A stretch of DNA of 64,000 bases, from contig OZ038531.1 in the NCBI GenBank assembly GCA_964036665.1, forward strand, positions 9,362,168-9,426,167. Direction: 5' to 3'. This document shows, piece by piece, positions 23,212 to 34,359 of this stretch (its first letter is position 1; each line of letters begins with the position of its first letter). This stretch comes from Gordius sp. MW1 (lineage: Eukaryota; Nematomorpha; Gordioida; Gordea; Gordiidae). A program made the translations under genes and the position numbers. Below the pieces are notes generated by a model. The model was not told the DNA's origin and made no database searches. It was given only the letters and a program-made list of their open reading frames with translations.

Positions 23212-24984
23212 ATGAGCAATGCACAGAAGACTATGATGCCAGGAAAAAATTGGGATGAGAGGTGTCAAAATGCTTTTGGGAAAAATTTATATCAAGATGT
23301 TCATTTTCAGGTATAAATGTGCATGAAAATATTTATTAAGATCATAAAGTTTATAGAATCTGGGGTAGTTATAACGCACAAGGCACACAAACTTCTATTA
23401 GCATTAATTAGTCCAGTCTTTGATAAGATGTTTTATGGTTCTATGGCGCAATCAACTGCTAAAGATGATATAATTACTGTATTGATTTCAGACATAAGAA
23501 GCATAATTTTTTATGATATTTTAAAGTAATAACTCAAAATATAAATTTGTATGAAAATCTATTTATACCAAATTTTAATGCATTCTAACATATAAAATAG
23601 GTCGCATAAAGTTCTTATTTTTTATTTCTAATAGTTTGATCTATGACATTAAAATATTGCCTCGCATCATTGTCGGTAAAGTGTCTAATCAGGAGCGTGC
23701 CCAATATTGGATTGATCTATTGTATGCTGCTAAAAAATACATTTTGAAAGATATCCATATCGCCATCACCAATCATATAAACCTGAATATTTACGTATAT
23801 TCCGCATATTACTATTTAAATTTTGGATCAGCATTGCATCGTGAAATTGATATTGATACGTGCTGGAAGGTAAGATTATTAATCATGAAGATATGTCATA
23901 GTACATATAATAGACCTAAAATTTAACTATTTTTTTCCAAGTAGCTGACCATTTATTGATAAAGGTTTTTGTTGGTTCATAAATTTATGTTTTATTTAAT
24001 CCGTCGAGCACAATTCGCATGCAATACATTTAAAATTAAGTCTCAATATTATTTTATACAAATTTAGACAGTTGGCTCATCATGGATATTCATACTTATT
24101 CAAAATATGCGCCTTAATAATAAAATCATGAGCTTAGGCTAAAAACCAATTTTTAATATTAATATCAAACTTATTTTCATGTATATGCAAGGTTATATAT
24201 GAAAATGGTGAAGACTTCATAAAATGTGATGCATTTTTGAACACCACAGCGGAAGATCTTATTAAGTTCTTATCTGATAATTACAACTATTGCTCACGAG
24301 GTGAAATTGTTTCAGGCCACTATCAAATGGGCTAAACACAAAATGGGGAAAGAATACGAAAATGTACAACCTGATAAAATAAGAAAATTCGTTGGCGAAA
24401 ATACTCTACTTGCCATCAGATATCCGTTAATGAGTAGTAGCGATTTTAAAGAACTTGTTATTAGCACAGACCTACTAAAGCAGGAGGAAATAATTGAAAT
24501 TCTATATTGTTACATTAAAAAAGAAGGTTTGGCTTCTAAGTTTTGCATTAATCCTAGGAGGCAAAAATCAGAGTCCTATTTTTTTGCCAAGGCGCAATAT
24601 TCATCAACATCTATTACCTTACCACTGGAAGATCAATTTATTTTTGAAAAGAAATCAGCATCAAAATTTTTTATTTATGGTGTATACATGCTACCTGTTA
24701 AAAATAGCGAAACTTTCACAATTACCGTTTTTGGAAGCTCATCGGCTCCTTTAACCTCCGGATTCAGAAAACAGGGGTTGAGCTCTTATGAACCTTTAAT
24801 TGAAATAACCTTTGAAAATCCAATAGAAATTGGCTCACATGTCAAAGACATGACGATAAAAATACAATTGCCTTCTAACATGCAAGGCAACCATCTGGTT
24901 TGTGATTTGCAAACAATAAATGTGAAATCAGCAACTATCAAACCACAAATGAATGGCCAATTTTAATGCGGCTTGATAGCATAA
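23212..24984 (+). pseudogene. BTB-BACK-PHR (BTBD3/6-type) gene, copy C, frameshift and early stop
   Basis: Exons 23212-23310, 23350-23525, 23635-23869 and 24192-24984; intron 1 is 39 nt and all junctions are GT-AG with the same phases as copies A and B. BTB residues are intact in exons 1-3 (NWDERC, DVHFQ, THKAHKLLL, SPVFDKMFYG, YAAKKY). In exon 4 an extra base near 24282 shifts the frame right after LSDN, the place where copy A has its stop codon. The PHR frame then reopens at about 24301. A second lesion, TAA at 24964-24966, removes the last five residues; the ancestral stop is at 24982-24984. As sequenced it cannot make a full BTB-BACK-PHR protein. Confidence 0.78.
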
Positions 24985-27190
24985 TACCCTTTTAATAAGA
25001 TTTCGCGTAATTTAATTTAGATATTCCATTTGTATCCACTTATGTGAAAATTTAAAATTTCTAAATAGCCCTTAGCACTTTTGTGAAAATTAAATATTTT
25101 AGGTCAAAATATAGCATTAAATATAATAAAAGATCTTTGTAGGGTAGACCAGGACTAGTAGACCGTGGTTACTTTTACAAATTATTTTAAAAATAAATGA
25201 TAAAAAATGAAAATTTTGATTATATGTGTATTGTGTCTTCAGGTAAATAAAAAATTGTTGTTTAAAATAATTAACCGGTTAGTGCTAGCCTTTCATCATT
25301 GTATATTACCTCATAAAGACAAATGACAGATTTAAAAAACAAAATTTCGTTTAAAATTTTAACTTATTCTAATTTATAGACTATGATTTCGCATATAAAT
25401 TAACTATTAAAAAAGGAGATTTTATTGCCGAGTCTAATTTGCATAGGTATTAGGGGAGACCGGTGCTAGTCGTAGCCAGGGGTCACAATTATCTTTGTAA
25501 TTATTTTTCAAAATGATAATGATTATAATTAAAATTTAAACCATATATGTGTATTTTTTCATAAGATACAAGTAAAAAATTTTTGTTAATAAAAAATAAA
25601 ATTTTTATAGAGGAAGTTGCTTTGACAAAATTTTGTATTTTGGACATAAAAATTTTTTGGCTGCATATTTTGGACTAATTTAAGTTCTGTCTTATAAAGG
25701 GATATTTTTTATATAAAAACCGTCTAATAATTAAATTTTAATTTGCAATATAACATGTTAAATTATTAATTGTTTATAAAAATAGAAGTCGGGGCTAGTC
25801 GGAGAGGGGCTAGTGCTAGCCATTTTTCATTGCGTAGACAAATGTCACAATTTAAAAAACAATAATTCTATTTAATAATAATATATCTTGGTGTAATGTG
25901 AAATATTAATAGACTATTTAAAGATTTTTTCCAGTGCAGAATTTGTCTTATAAGTACTTAAATCAGATGTCATCTTGACCCTTTTTTATTTGTATTATGT
26001 AAAATACGAACCCTAGTACATTTGCATTCTCTATATTTTTTATAATAAAACATTTTTTTATTGATTTAAGTGAGCATACACCAATAGGAAGTGAAAATGC
26101 AAGCGATAATCTATCCCCGAAAAGGGCTATCCCCGGGTATTTTATAAATTTTTAGTTTTTTTAAATTTAATTTGTGATAAAACTATTAATTTTTTAAATC
26201 CGTTTTTCCTATAGTAAAAATAGACCTAAAAATTACGTTCCAACAAAAAAATTGAAAAAATAATTTTGAGTTTTTTTTAAACGCGAATTAATTTTTTATG
26301 GCTATTTAGTCCCTGGTCTCCTCAAGTCAGGTTGTCATCTTGACCCAATGTTTATTTTTAAAATGTAAAATATAACCATATTGCATATGCATTCTTTATG
26401 TTTTTTATTTTTAAACAAAATTTTTATTGATTTGAGTTGGCATACACTAAAAAGGTAGTGGAAAAAACAAAGTTATGACTAATCCAGGACAATTTTCATC
26501 AAACGTGAGCCCATAAATTACATAGCAATCAAATAAGCGCGTTAATTAATAATATATATTAAAAGATAATTTAAACGATCTCAAAATTATTCATATAAAT
26601 TCCAAACAAATGGCTTCTTTTATTTCAACGTATTTGCATGTAAAGTTAGAGAGGCAATGTAAAGTAATTTTATTAAAAAAGTCGGCTAGCTAAATTGTTA
26701 GGGTGGCCAAGGCCTGGATTTTGATATTAAAAGATCTTGACGCCCCTCGGCTAATCCCTAGCTTAGCAAGCACTAATGTTTCAAATTCTATTTTTTATAG
26801 TATTTCGTGTTAAAGGTTTAAATTCTGTGTAATTAATTCTGTTTTTTTTGTAAATATGGAAAAGCAATGTCTCGGTTTCTTAGGGTTATAAAAATTCATG
26901 TAAAAGTGAGAATGTATATTGAATGTTACCAAATTTATAAATCGTCATTGACACAAATATATTTATATCTTTAATCAAAGTATTAAATTGCAATTTGGTC
27001 ATATCTTATTACATGAACAATGTCATAAATCTTTGGGAGAGATTTACCTCGACTCACCACTGGAGGAACTTAACGAAGTTGCGCCATCAACTAAACTGTT
27101 CATCCACTTAATCTTTATTGTACTAATATGTACATTATACAGCAATTAAATTAAAGATAAAATATTGTGAAATAAAAATACACATATACC
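24985..27190. other. Gene-free stretch between BTB copy C and STEEP1
   Basis: No exon recognised. Degenerate repeats with CTAGTC/GCTAGTG words recur at about 25150, 25450 and 25790. Blocks at 25890-26300 and 26330-26490 are related to each other and to BTB copy B intron 3. A GCCCATAAATTACATAGCAAT word (26504) belongs to the family seen at 14-19 kb. Confidence 0.5.
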
Positions 27191-27197
27191 AAGAGTT

Positions 27198-30100
27198 TCA
27201 TTTGATAGAATTATCGATAAGAGTGCCTTTGGGTCTATTTTTATTGAATTCCGTGAATGTTTCTTCCGCTTTTCTCTTGATGTGTCCTTTATTCTTAAGT
27301 TGATTTTCGATTATAAGTGCATTGGCTGCATACGAATCCTCAATTTCTCTCTGTATTTTTATATTTATAATAAATAAAATTTATTATTATTTTGTCCAAA
27401 TTTGGAAAAAATCTTGATGTGACTCTTATAATAAAAGTAATATAATGAGAATTAAACACATCCAACCCATCGTTTCGTTAAAAGTATATTTAGAACAATG
27501 TACGGAATAAAATGCCTAACTGTATAAAATTTCTGTAAACTGCCGTTAAAAGTCAATATTAAAGCCATAATATAATAAGAGTCCATAATTTATAAATAAA
27601 TCAGAAAATAATAACTTTCAATAAGACATTTTTCAATATGATAGTTTCAAAAACCTAATAAGCAAGCAAATTAACAAGATGTCCATCAAAATATTGTTTA
27701 GTAGTTGTGTTAGTGTAACAATTAATTTAGGCTAATTATAAACACGTTATTTCGATCATTTCCAAAATTCTTATAATATTAGAGCAGTATTGATTAGTGT
27801 ATCAAAACGGCTGGGTTTTGTTTGGTCGACCTATGGTTTTGGTCAACCAAACAAAAACACACCAAAGATTTTTTGGTCTGTGTTTCTTAGTTGCATAAAC
27901 AGACCAAGGGTTTTTTGGTCACACCTTTAGTCTATTTATGTCCAGTTGACTGTAGCCAAATGTCGACCAAACAAAACCCAGCCGTTTTTAAAACTCTAGT
28001 ATTTATTATTAGCAATTTTTGTAACATGATTACCGCTTCAATTTCATCCTCCTCATCCTCGACCGTTGACACCGTAACCGAGCTGAATTTACCCATGTTT
28101 TTCATCGTTCGTTTCGTAACAACCTTTACAACACAAAATTGAATTATTAATAAATTTTAATATGCTAATCACTAATCTACAATATCGATCTTAACGTAGA
28201 TTTCTTTATTTTTAATGGTATATTTTTGGCTAAAGCGATAAACATTTAATATCTTATTAGGCCGAAGCAGAGTTTTTAAGGAAATCACACAGGTGTGGCG
28301 GTAAAGGGACAGTTGGAATTTATTTACAACATAGAGTTTAGTCAGTCGATATTTTAATTCAGAGGGTGGTTTGGACAATTTGACCTTGAGCCAAAATTTG
28401 ACATAAGATCCATTGCTACTTTAATTCCTGGCCTATCAATAAAGGAAATCATAATTTCGATGAACCTTTTGACTGCAATAATTTTAAAATTGAACCCGAA
28501 TTAAAAATTATTAATAGGAAATTCAAAAAAATGTTATGGCAAAAATATTGACAACACGATATGCCATCATTACAATAGCATGGACGAAGCCAGAATTTTA
28601 GTTTGGGGTAAAGGATCTAAGCGTTGTAAGGATAGATTTTAAAGTTTTAGTCACAATTTCGTTAAATATTAAAGCATTTTCAATTTTAGGGAGAGGGGGT
28701 TCCTATAATTTAGATCAGCGGTTCCCAAACTTTTTGGTCATAAAAAATGTCCTATCGCCCTCTTTCATAAATATGTCTTTTTAAGCATTAAATTAATTTT
28801 ATATGATATTGCGTACAAAAAGAAAAAACCTGATATATAGAGAAAAGTTTTTGGTTGTCCACCTCGATATTTGTAAGTTTTAGCCAAAAATAATTTCTTT
28901 TATTGGATATTAGCTGCGTAGAAGAGCTTTTCAGCCAAAATGAAGAAGAAAAGGCTAAAGGTTTGACAAGAGCTTAAAATCATGGGTAAAGAGAGGGGAT
29001 AGGCTAGTTTGAGCTCCCTCATCTAATTTTAATTCTATCGATCCTTTTCTCGATTTATATAACCACATCACTAACTTCCGAAATCCCCTTATCCAGATGA
29101 TCCCAATATAATATTTTGTTGGGGTGGGTAACTGATTTGAATAAATTTTACAAGGTAAAAAATTTCAAATTCCCATTAATTAAACTTCTTTCCCAAATAT
29201 AGCTAGTTTAAATTTAAATATGACTTCTATAATACCAAAAGGGATCGATACTTTCAATCGTGCAATTATCATTTTGTTGTTCTTTATATTTTTTGATTTT
29301 ACTCTAATAAGGCAGTAATTATAGATTTGGCCTAAATTGAATAACCTTCTAATTAAAAATTAAATTGATAAAACTTGCCTTCTTTAAAATATAAATTGCG
29401 TTTAATATTAAACCATACGAGCAGGGGGTGGCACGGAGGGGCGGCTGGCCCCTCTAAATAAAATTTTTATATAATTATAACCATAATTTTAAAAAATTAA
29501 ATCATTATTGCCTCCCTCTAATTCCAATCCTGGCTACGGCCATGAATATGAGTATTTCAAATACAAATTGTCAAATAGAATGATCCAACCTAAGACCTGC
29601 ATAATAGTATACTACGTATGCATTTTAAAATAGGAAGATTTAAATCCCAGCCTGAACTAAAAAGATAGTATATATATTAGGGTATAAAAATCGGTCTTTC
29701 TAATTAAATTTTTTTATGAGTTTGGCGGCAAAAATATGTTTGCAAAGAAATATTTTTTCTACAAAACTCTTTCAAAGGCATTCTCTTTAAAAATAAAAAT
29801 CATTATTTAGGGCATTTTTATTTTTAATATAACTGAAATATGATGACGATAGATGCAGAGAAAACAATGTAAATTGAAAAGTACGATAATATTGCTTTTA
29901 AAGTTTGAAAAATTTTAATAATTTATTGACAAAAATTTTAAATGCTTGGTATATTTTACGTATAAATATTTATATTCCGAGCCAGGCCTAATTTTATAAA
30001 AAAATTGAGGCACGACCATATTATTTTTCCAATTTTTATGCTTGAGCCCGACCTGAACATTGATTTTAGCTTAGGCCTGGTTTTGGACGGCCCTAGCAGA

Positions 30101-33100
30101 TCTCTTAACACATCTCACCCATACGTTTTTGTATACAAAAAGATAAAAAAATCTATCAGGCCAATACATGCCCATCTCCTATTTTTTTTTATTTATCACT
30201 TTGAATATTTAGATCTTAATTGATTCAAAAAATGTGATTTTAAACAATTATAGTCCTATTTCCTTAAATTGATTTATAAATGAATTAGGCACAATTTATA
30301 CTAGTGATGGGAAAACGCTTAGCACGAGCGCGCTTAGCACCTCCCCGCTGATGGGAATAGCCTATTAAATACGCTATGTCTACTAGCACATAGTCACTTT
30401 AAGCGCTATAAGCTATAGGAGATGGGAGGTTTGAGGTGCTAGAGCTATGGGAGATGGGAGGTTTGAGGCGCTATGTGCTATAGGAGATGGGAGTTTGAGG
30501 TGCTATGTGCTATAGGAGATGGGAGTTTGAGGTGCTATGTGCTATAGGAGATGGGAGGTTTGAGGCGCTATGTGCTATAGGAGATAGGAGTTTGAGGTGC
30601 TATAGCCGATTGCACTTAAATGCGCTACTCCTATAGCACCGGCGCTAACACTGGGAATAATTTTTTTAATTGTTTATTTTGTTTTTGTTGAATATTAAAA
30701 TACATCTGAATATAATTTTTTTGCCCTATCTTACCATCTAACTACGACTTATTTTAATATAAATTAAATTAAATGTATGACTTTAATTTTATTTTGCATT
30801 GCTTCTACATTTATTTTATCAATAAGTCGCCCCCCCCCCCTCTGAATGACGGGAAAAAATTTTTTCCAATTAAAAAAACCCTTACAAATTAATAATTTTT
30901 TTTATTTAGCCCCTCCCTAATTCAACTTTTATTTTAACCGTTTGCCCCCTCCCCTTAATTCAAAACCTAGTTATGCCCATAGACTACATAGACTGCCCAT
31001 GTTATAGGTTCCATATGGCAAATTGTGTGTGAAATTTGCCTCCATTTTGAGTAACACTACCGTCCTATATCACATAATGGCGTTTTGCGCTGTACCGTTT
31101 TGTTCGAACAGGAGAGGTAAAGAAAAAAATTTTTGATACCATAAATAAGTAAGATATTACAAAATATATGATATTTTTAAAAATTTATTATTGACACATT
31201 TCATAAAAATTAAAAATGTAAAAACTGTAATGATGTTAAATTTTTTTAAAAATATAATATATTTTGTAATATCTTACTTATTTATAAAATCAAAACCATT
31301 TTTCTTTACCTCTCCTGTTCGAACAAAACGGCAGAGCGCAAAACGCCATTATGTGGTATAGGACGGTAGTGTTATTCAAAATGGCGGAAAAAAACACACA
31401 CATTTTATACCGTGATGAGCAGTCTATGTAGTCTATGGTTATGCCCTACGCCCATGTTTTTGAGAATAAAAAAATTAAACTCCCCCTTTCCTTAAGTTAA
31501 TATGTTTCAATTAAAAGGAAAACAATTTGAAACATAATCGCCCTGATGGGATATGGATTAACTCAAGGGAAGGGGGAGTTTAATTTTTTTATTCTCAAAA
31601 ACATGGGGTAGGGTAGGGCATAACTAGGTTTTGAATTAACCCCCCCCCCTCCCCGATTGAAAAAGAGTATTTTTTTAAATATTAAACATTTTGTTTAAAA
31701 TTCATAATTTAGATTTTTTAAATAAAATACTTAGCATTTTAATAAAAAAAACTTAGCAGTTCAAAATAAAAACTTAGCAATTTAATAATAAAAACTTAGC
31801 ATTCATAAATAAAATACTTAGCATATCCTTTAAAATACTTAGCATAAATTACTTAGCAATTTGTAATTATTTACTTAGCAGTTAAATAACACCCTTTTTT
31901 AATTTTGTTTTTTCGAACAATATATTTTTAATGGAAAATTGTTTATTAGATTACACACAAGTTCATATTATACTCTATTGTTTTCATTGAAATTATTCCC
32001 AGTGTTAGCGCCGGTGCGCGCATTTAAGTGCTATCGGCTATAGCACATAGCACCTCAAACTCCCATCTCCTATAGCACCTCAAACCTCCCATCTCCTATA
32101 GCACCTCAAACTCCCATCTCCTATAGCACATAGCACCTCAAACTCCCATCTCCTATAGCACATAGCACCTCATACCTCCCATCTCCTATAGCACCTCAAA
32201 CTCCCATCTCTAGCTTATAGCACCTCAAACCTCCCATCTCCTATAGCTTATAGCACCTCAAACCTCCCATCTCCTATAGCTTATAGCACTTAAAGTGACT
32301 ATGTGCTATAGCTTTAGCTCCTTAAAAACGCTATTTCCCCATCACTAATTTATACCAACAATAAAAGTGATGAATAGATATTATTATAATGTAAATTGTT
32401 AAAATTAAAATTTCTATTGAGAAATTTATACCTAGTCGACAAAAACTTCCAAATTTAATATTAACTTTATTGAAACAACTTTTCTATATTTATAAAAAAA
32501 TAGTTCACTTATAGCTTTTCTCATATTTTTTTATAGAAAATTAATAAATGTGGGTTAAGTTTAAATGCTTACTTTTTTATCATCCGAAGATAATTGACTC
32601 AAAACATCTGGTTGCCTAATAGGACCCTGACCAGCTTTATAAAGAGCTCCTGCTAAGATGAAAGTTATTGACATATTTTTTGGATCATGCCTATAAAACA
32701 AAGGCAGGGAACACCTAATTTACAAATTTTAGGTGTGTTCAATAAAATTGATTCTTACTTTTTACATTTTAATCTATATTGTTTTTCAACACTTTTTTCA
32801 CCATTCCTTATATGAACAATATCATCATCATCATATGTAATTTTATATGCATGTTTGTTTGAATCAATCACTCTCGAACTATCCCTCTTTCTGAAAGGCA
32901 ATCTCTCCATAGCACAATCTATTATTTTATTAATAAAAAACAATAAAATACAAAATTTATCATTTTATACATGCAAATAATTATAATTTAATTGTAATAC
33001 AATAATAATTCATGAATAATTTTAGTTGACAATAATTTTTTCGATTTGTCATTTAAAATTTCAGATAAAAGTTTTTCTTTTTCTTCTTTTGTAGCACACT

Positions 33101-34354
33101 TTTTTAAAGCATTGCTAAAATCAAAATAGGTTGGGTATTTAGTTAATATGCCATGAGCTTTGTCCATTGAAATTCCATTGAATACCAAAAGTTGTTTGGC
33201 AAATATATCTCTCAGAGTAAGATTTTTATTTTTAGAAGTAAGAGAATTGAATTTTGAAAAGTTTATTAAAGTTATTTCTTTACTATGGATAAAAGATGAA
33301 TTTTTGTAATTTAATAGTTCAGGCATGTCACATTCCTTTAATGACATATTGGTAAAAGTTTTAAGTACTTTTTTATGAAATAAGATTAAAAGATCGACAG
33401 AATTAGCAAGATTACTGCTATATATAATATGAAATTTATCAATGATCATTGTATTGGTTATTGCTTGTTTAAGGGTATCAATTGGCAAACCCCTGTAATT
33501 TATGGAATCCAATCCTTCTACAAGATAAATTGGACTTATAAAAGCATATTTGTTAAGCCTATACTTTTGTTCCCTAAATCTACCATCTTTAATGCTGTGT
33601 GATAAGTCTTCAGCCTTCTTTCTTTCAATTATATAAGGTAACACCAATGGTGGTTTACTACGATCATTTATATCTTGCGCTACCCAGAGAAAATCCCCAA
33701 GAGAAAGCCTTTTAATTTCAAATTTGATGTGACTTTGATTTAAATGACAAATAGCCTGTTTCTTAAATTTTTGATTATTCTCTGAAGAATCTATATATAA
33801 TATTAACTCAAAGTTTTGGGTACAGAGATAATTATTTGATTCTGCATCTAAGGATATTATGTTACGTTTGTCATTGTTTCTATGCTTAACTGAAAGGGAC
33901 TGATATTTCTTCAAGTGCAGTTTTTTATTTCCATATTTTATATTTTTCTTAGGAGTATTATTTAAACTTAAACAATTAGAGCTTGTTGAAAGGCATTCAT
34001 TTAACTTTTCATCTAAAATTTCTGCTAACCCATTTCCAATACCTTTTAAAATAATAGTTTCTTTTCCACTTTTCAATGGAAGTGGATATAATTTTAATGA
34101 CTTAAGAGCTTTAGAATAGGTATATTGTAATTTAGAATTTTCTTTTTGTGCATCCTTTTTAAGCTCCTTGACCCAGCCAATATATAAATTATTAGGATAA
34201 GGATATGATTTTAATGAAGTCATTAAAAATTACCTAGAATAAGAACCATTTTTCCGCATATGCAGTAGTACACATATAAAGGCTTTTCCGATCGAGATTC
34301 TTCTTTGTTTTTCACATCAGTAACTACTATACTTCGCGATACAATTCTGGGCAT
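27198..34354 (-). CDS. STEEP1: STEEP1 / CXorf56 orthologue (STING ER exit protein)
   Basis: Five exons on the - strand: 34354-34234, 32918-32759, 32714-32573, 28123-28034, 27350-27198. They join in phase to 221 residues; the human protein has 222. Introns are GT-AG; intron 2 is 44 nt. Signature stretches: VSRSIVVTD at the start, YYCIC (C31, C33), [20 protein letters not shown] (C92, C95), [30 protein letters not shown] followed by an acidic run, and KGTLIDN near the C-terminus. In vertebrates the protein promotes STING exit from the ER; its role in this animal is not known. Intron 1 (1,315 nt) contains MUS81 on the same strand, intron 3 a 2-kb hAT element, and intron 4 a MITE. The start follows the family N-terminus. 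Confidence 0.95.
27797..27996. mobile_element. MITE, AAACGGCTGGG family, copy 1 (STEEP1 intron 4)
   Basis: TATCAAAACGGCTGGGTTTT at the left and AAAACCCAGCCGTTTTTAAA at the right form terminal inverted repeats, with GTTTGGTCGAC just inside. Three related copies lie at 51640, 53329 and 56241, all intronic. Confidence 0.8.
28579..29545. repeat. MITE and hAT terminal fragments in STEEP1 intron 3
   Basis: CATGGACGAAGCCAGAATTTT (28579) and CCAATCCTGGCTACGGCCATG (to 29541) look like left and right ends of GGCGTAGCC-type MITEs. CAGCGGTTCCCAAACTTTTT near 28718 matches a hAT-type terminus. None can be closed into a whole element. Confidence 0.45.
30978..31437. mobile_element. Foldback MITE nested inside the hAT element
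   Basis: Near-perfect palindrome starting CATAGACTACATAGACTGC and ending GCAGTCTATGTAGTCTATG. It is flanked by an 8-bp duplication GTTATGCC (30970-30977 and 31438-31445). The arms are about 170-200 bp, including GGCGTTTTGCGCTG, TTTTGTTCGAACAGGAGAG and their inverse. A hAT-sized duplication suggests hAT mobilisation. Confidence 0.85.
31729..31880. repeat. Interspersed ACTTAGCA octamer array
   Basis: Eight ACTTAGCA copies within 152 bp, separated by 8-16 AT-rich bases, inside the 30302-32347 element. Possible subterminal transposase-binding repeats; that role is inference. Confidence 0.75.
32926..32931 (-). promoter_or_regulatory. AATAAA polyadenylation hexamer at the end of STEEP1 intron 1
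   Basis: The canonical hexamer lies 57 nt past the MUS81 stop and 5 nt before the AG acceptor (32920-32919) of STEEP1 exon 2. It could supply the 3' end of an intron-retaining MUS81 mRNA. In AT-rich DNA a chance match is quite possible. Confidence 0.4.
32988..34223 (-). CDS. MUS81: MUS81 structure-specific endonuclease, intronless, nested in STEEP1 intron 1
   Basis: 411 residues in one exon. The N-terminal helix-hairpin-helix is clear ([28 protein letters not shown], residues 37-76). Next comes a short linker, then the ERCC4/XPF nuclease domain with D145, GDF at 176-178 and the catalytic ERKKAED at 200-206, followed by [13 protein letters not shown] and [12 protein letters not shown]-terminal HhH region follows (residues 335-410). 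MUS81 pairs with EME1-type partners and cleaves branched DNA at stalled forks and recombination intermediates in the nucleus. Human MUS81 has 551 residues; the shortening is mainly in the linker, where the winged-helix domain should be. The ORF begins 10 nt inside STEEP1 intron 1 and ends 69 nt before its acceptor. Absence of introns suggests retroposition. Confidence 0.95.
   Translation of the reverse strand: MTSLKSYPYPNNLYIGWVKELKKDAQKENSKLQYTYSKALKSLKLYPLPLKSGKETIILKGIGNGLAEILDEKLNECLSTSSNCLSLNNTPKKNIKYGNKKLHLKKYQSLSVKHRNNDKRNIISLDAESNNYLCTQNFELILYIDSSENNQKFKKQAICHLNQSHIKFEIKRLSLGDFLWVAQDINDRSKPPLVLPYIIERKKAEDLSHSIKDGRFREQKYRLNKYAFISPIYLVEGLDSINYRGLPIDTLKQAITNTMIIDKFHIIYSSNLANSVDLLILFHKKVLKTFTNMSLKECDMPELLNYKNSSFIHSKEITLINFSKFNSLTSKNKNLTLRDIFAKQLLVFNGISMDKAHGILTKYPTYFDFSNALKKCATKEEKEKLLSEILNDKSKKLLSTKIIHELLLYYN
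34219..34235 (-). promoter_or_regulatory. TAATG stop/start overlap at the STEEP1 exon 1 donor
   Basis: The exon 1 donor is CTAG|GTAATTTTTAATG on the - strand. If intron 1 is retained, the STEEP1 frame runs three codons further and stops at TAA 34225-34223, whose last A is the first base of the MUS81 ATG (34223-34221). A retained transcript would thus present a 43-codon upstream ORF and MUS81 in a termination-reinitiation configuration. The geometry is seen directly; its use is inference. Confidence 0.7.
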
Positions 34355-34359
34355 TAAAA

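Larger units (their letters stand above)
30302..32347. mobile_element. Large non-autonomous hAT foldback element in STEEP1 intron 3
   Basis: Ends TAGTGATGGG (30302) and CCCCATCACTA (32347), with a perfect 8-bp target duplication ATTTATAC at 30294-30301 and 32348-32355. Each subterminal region is a tandem array of a unit of about 30 bp (GCTATAGGAGATGGGAG, TTTGAGGTGCTATGT) at 30380-30620 and inverted at 32035-32300, giving long repeat-built arms like Drosophila FB elements. The interior holds a further palindrome and a separate nested foldback. No transposase. Confidence 0.9.
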
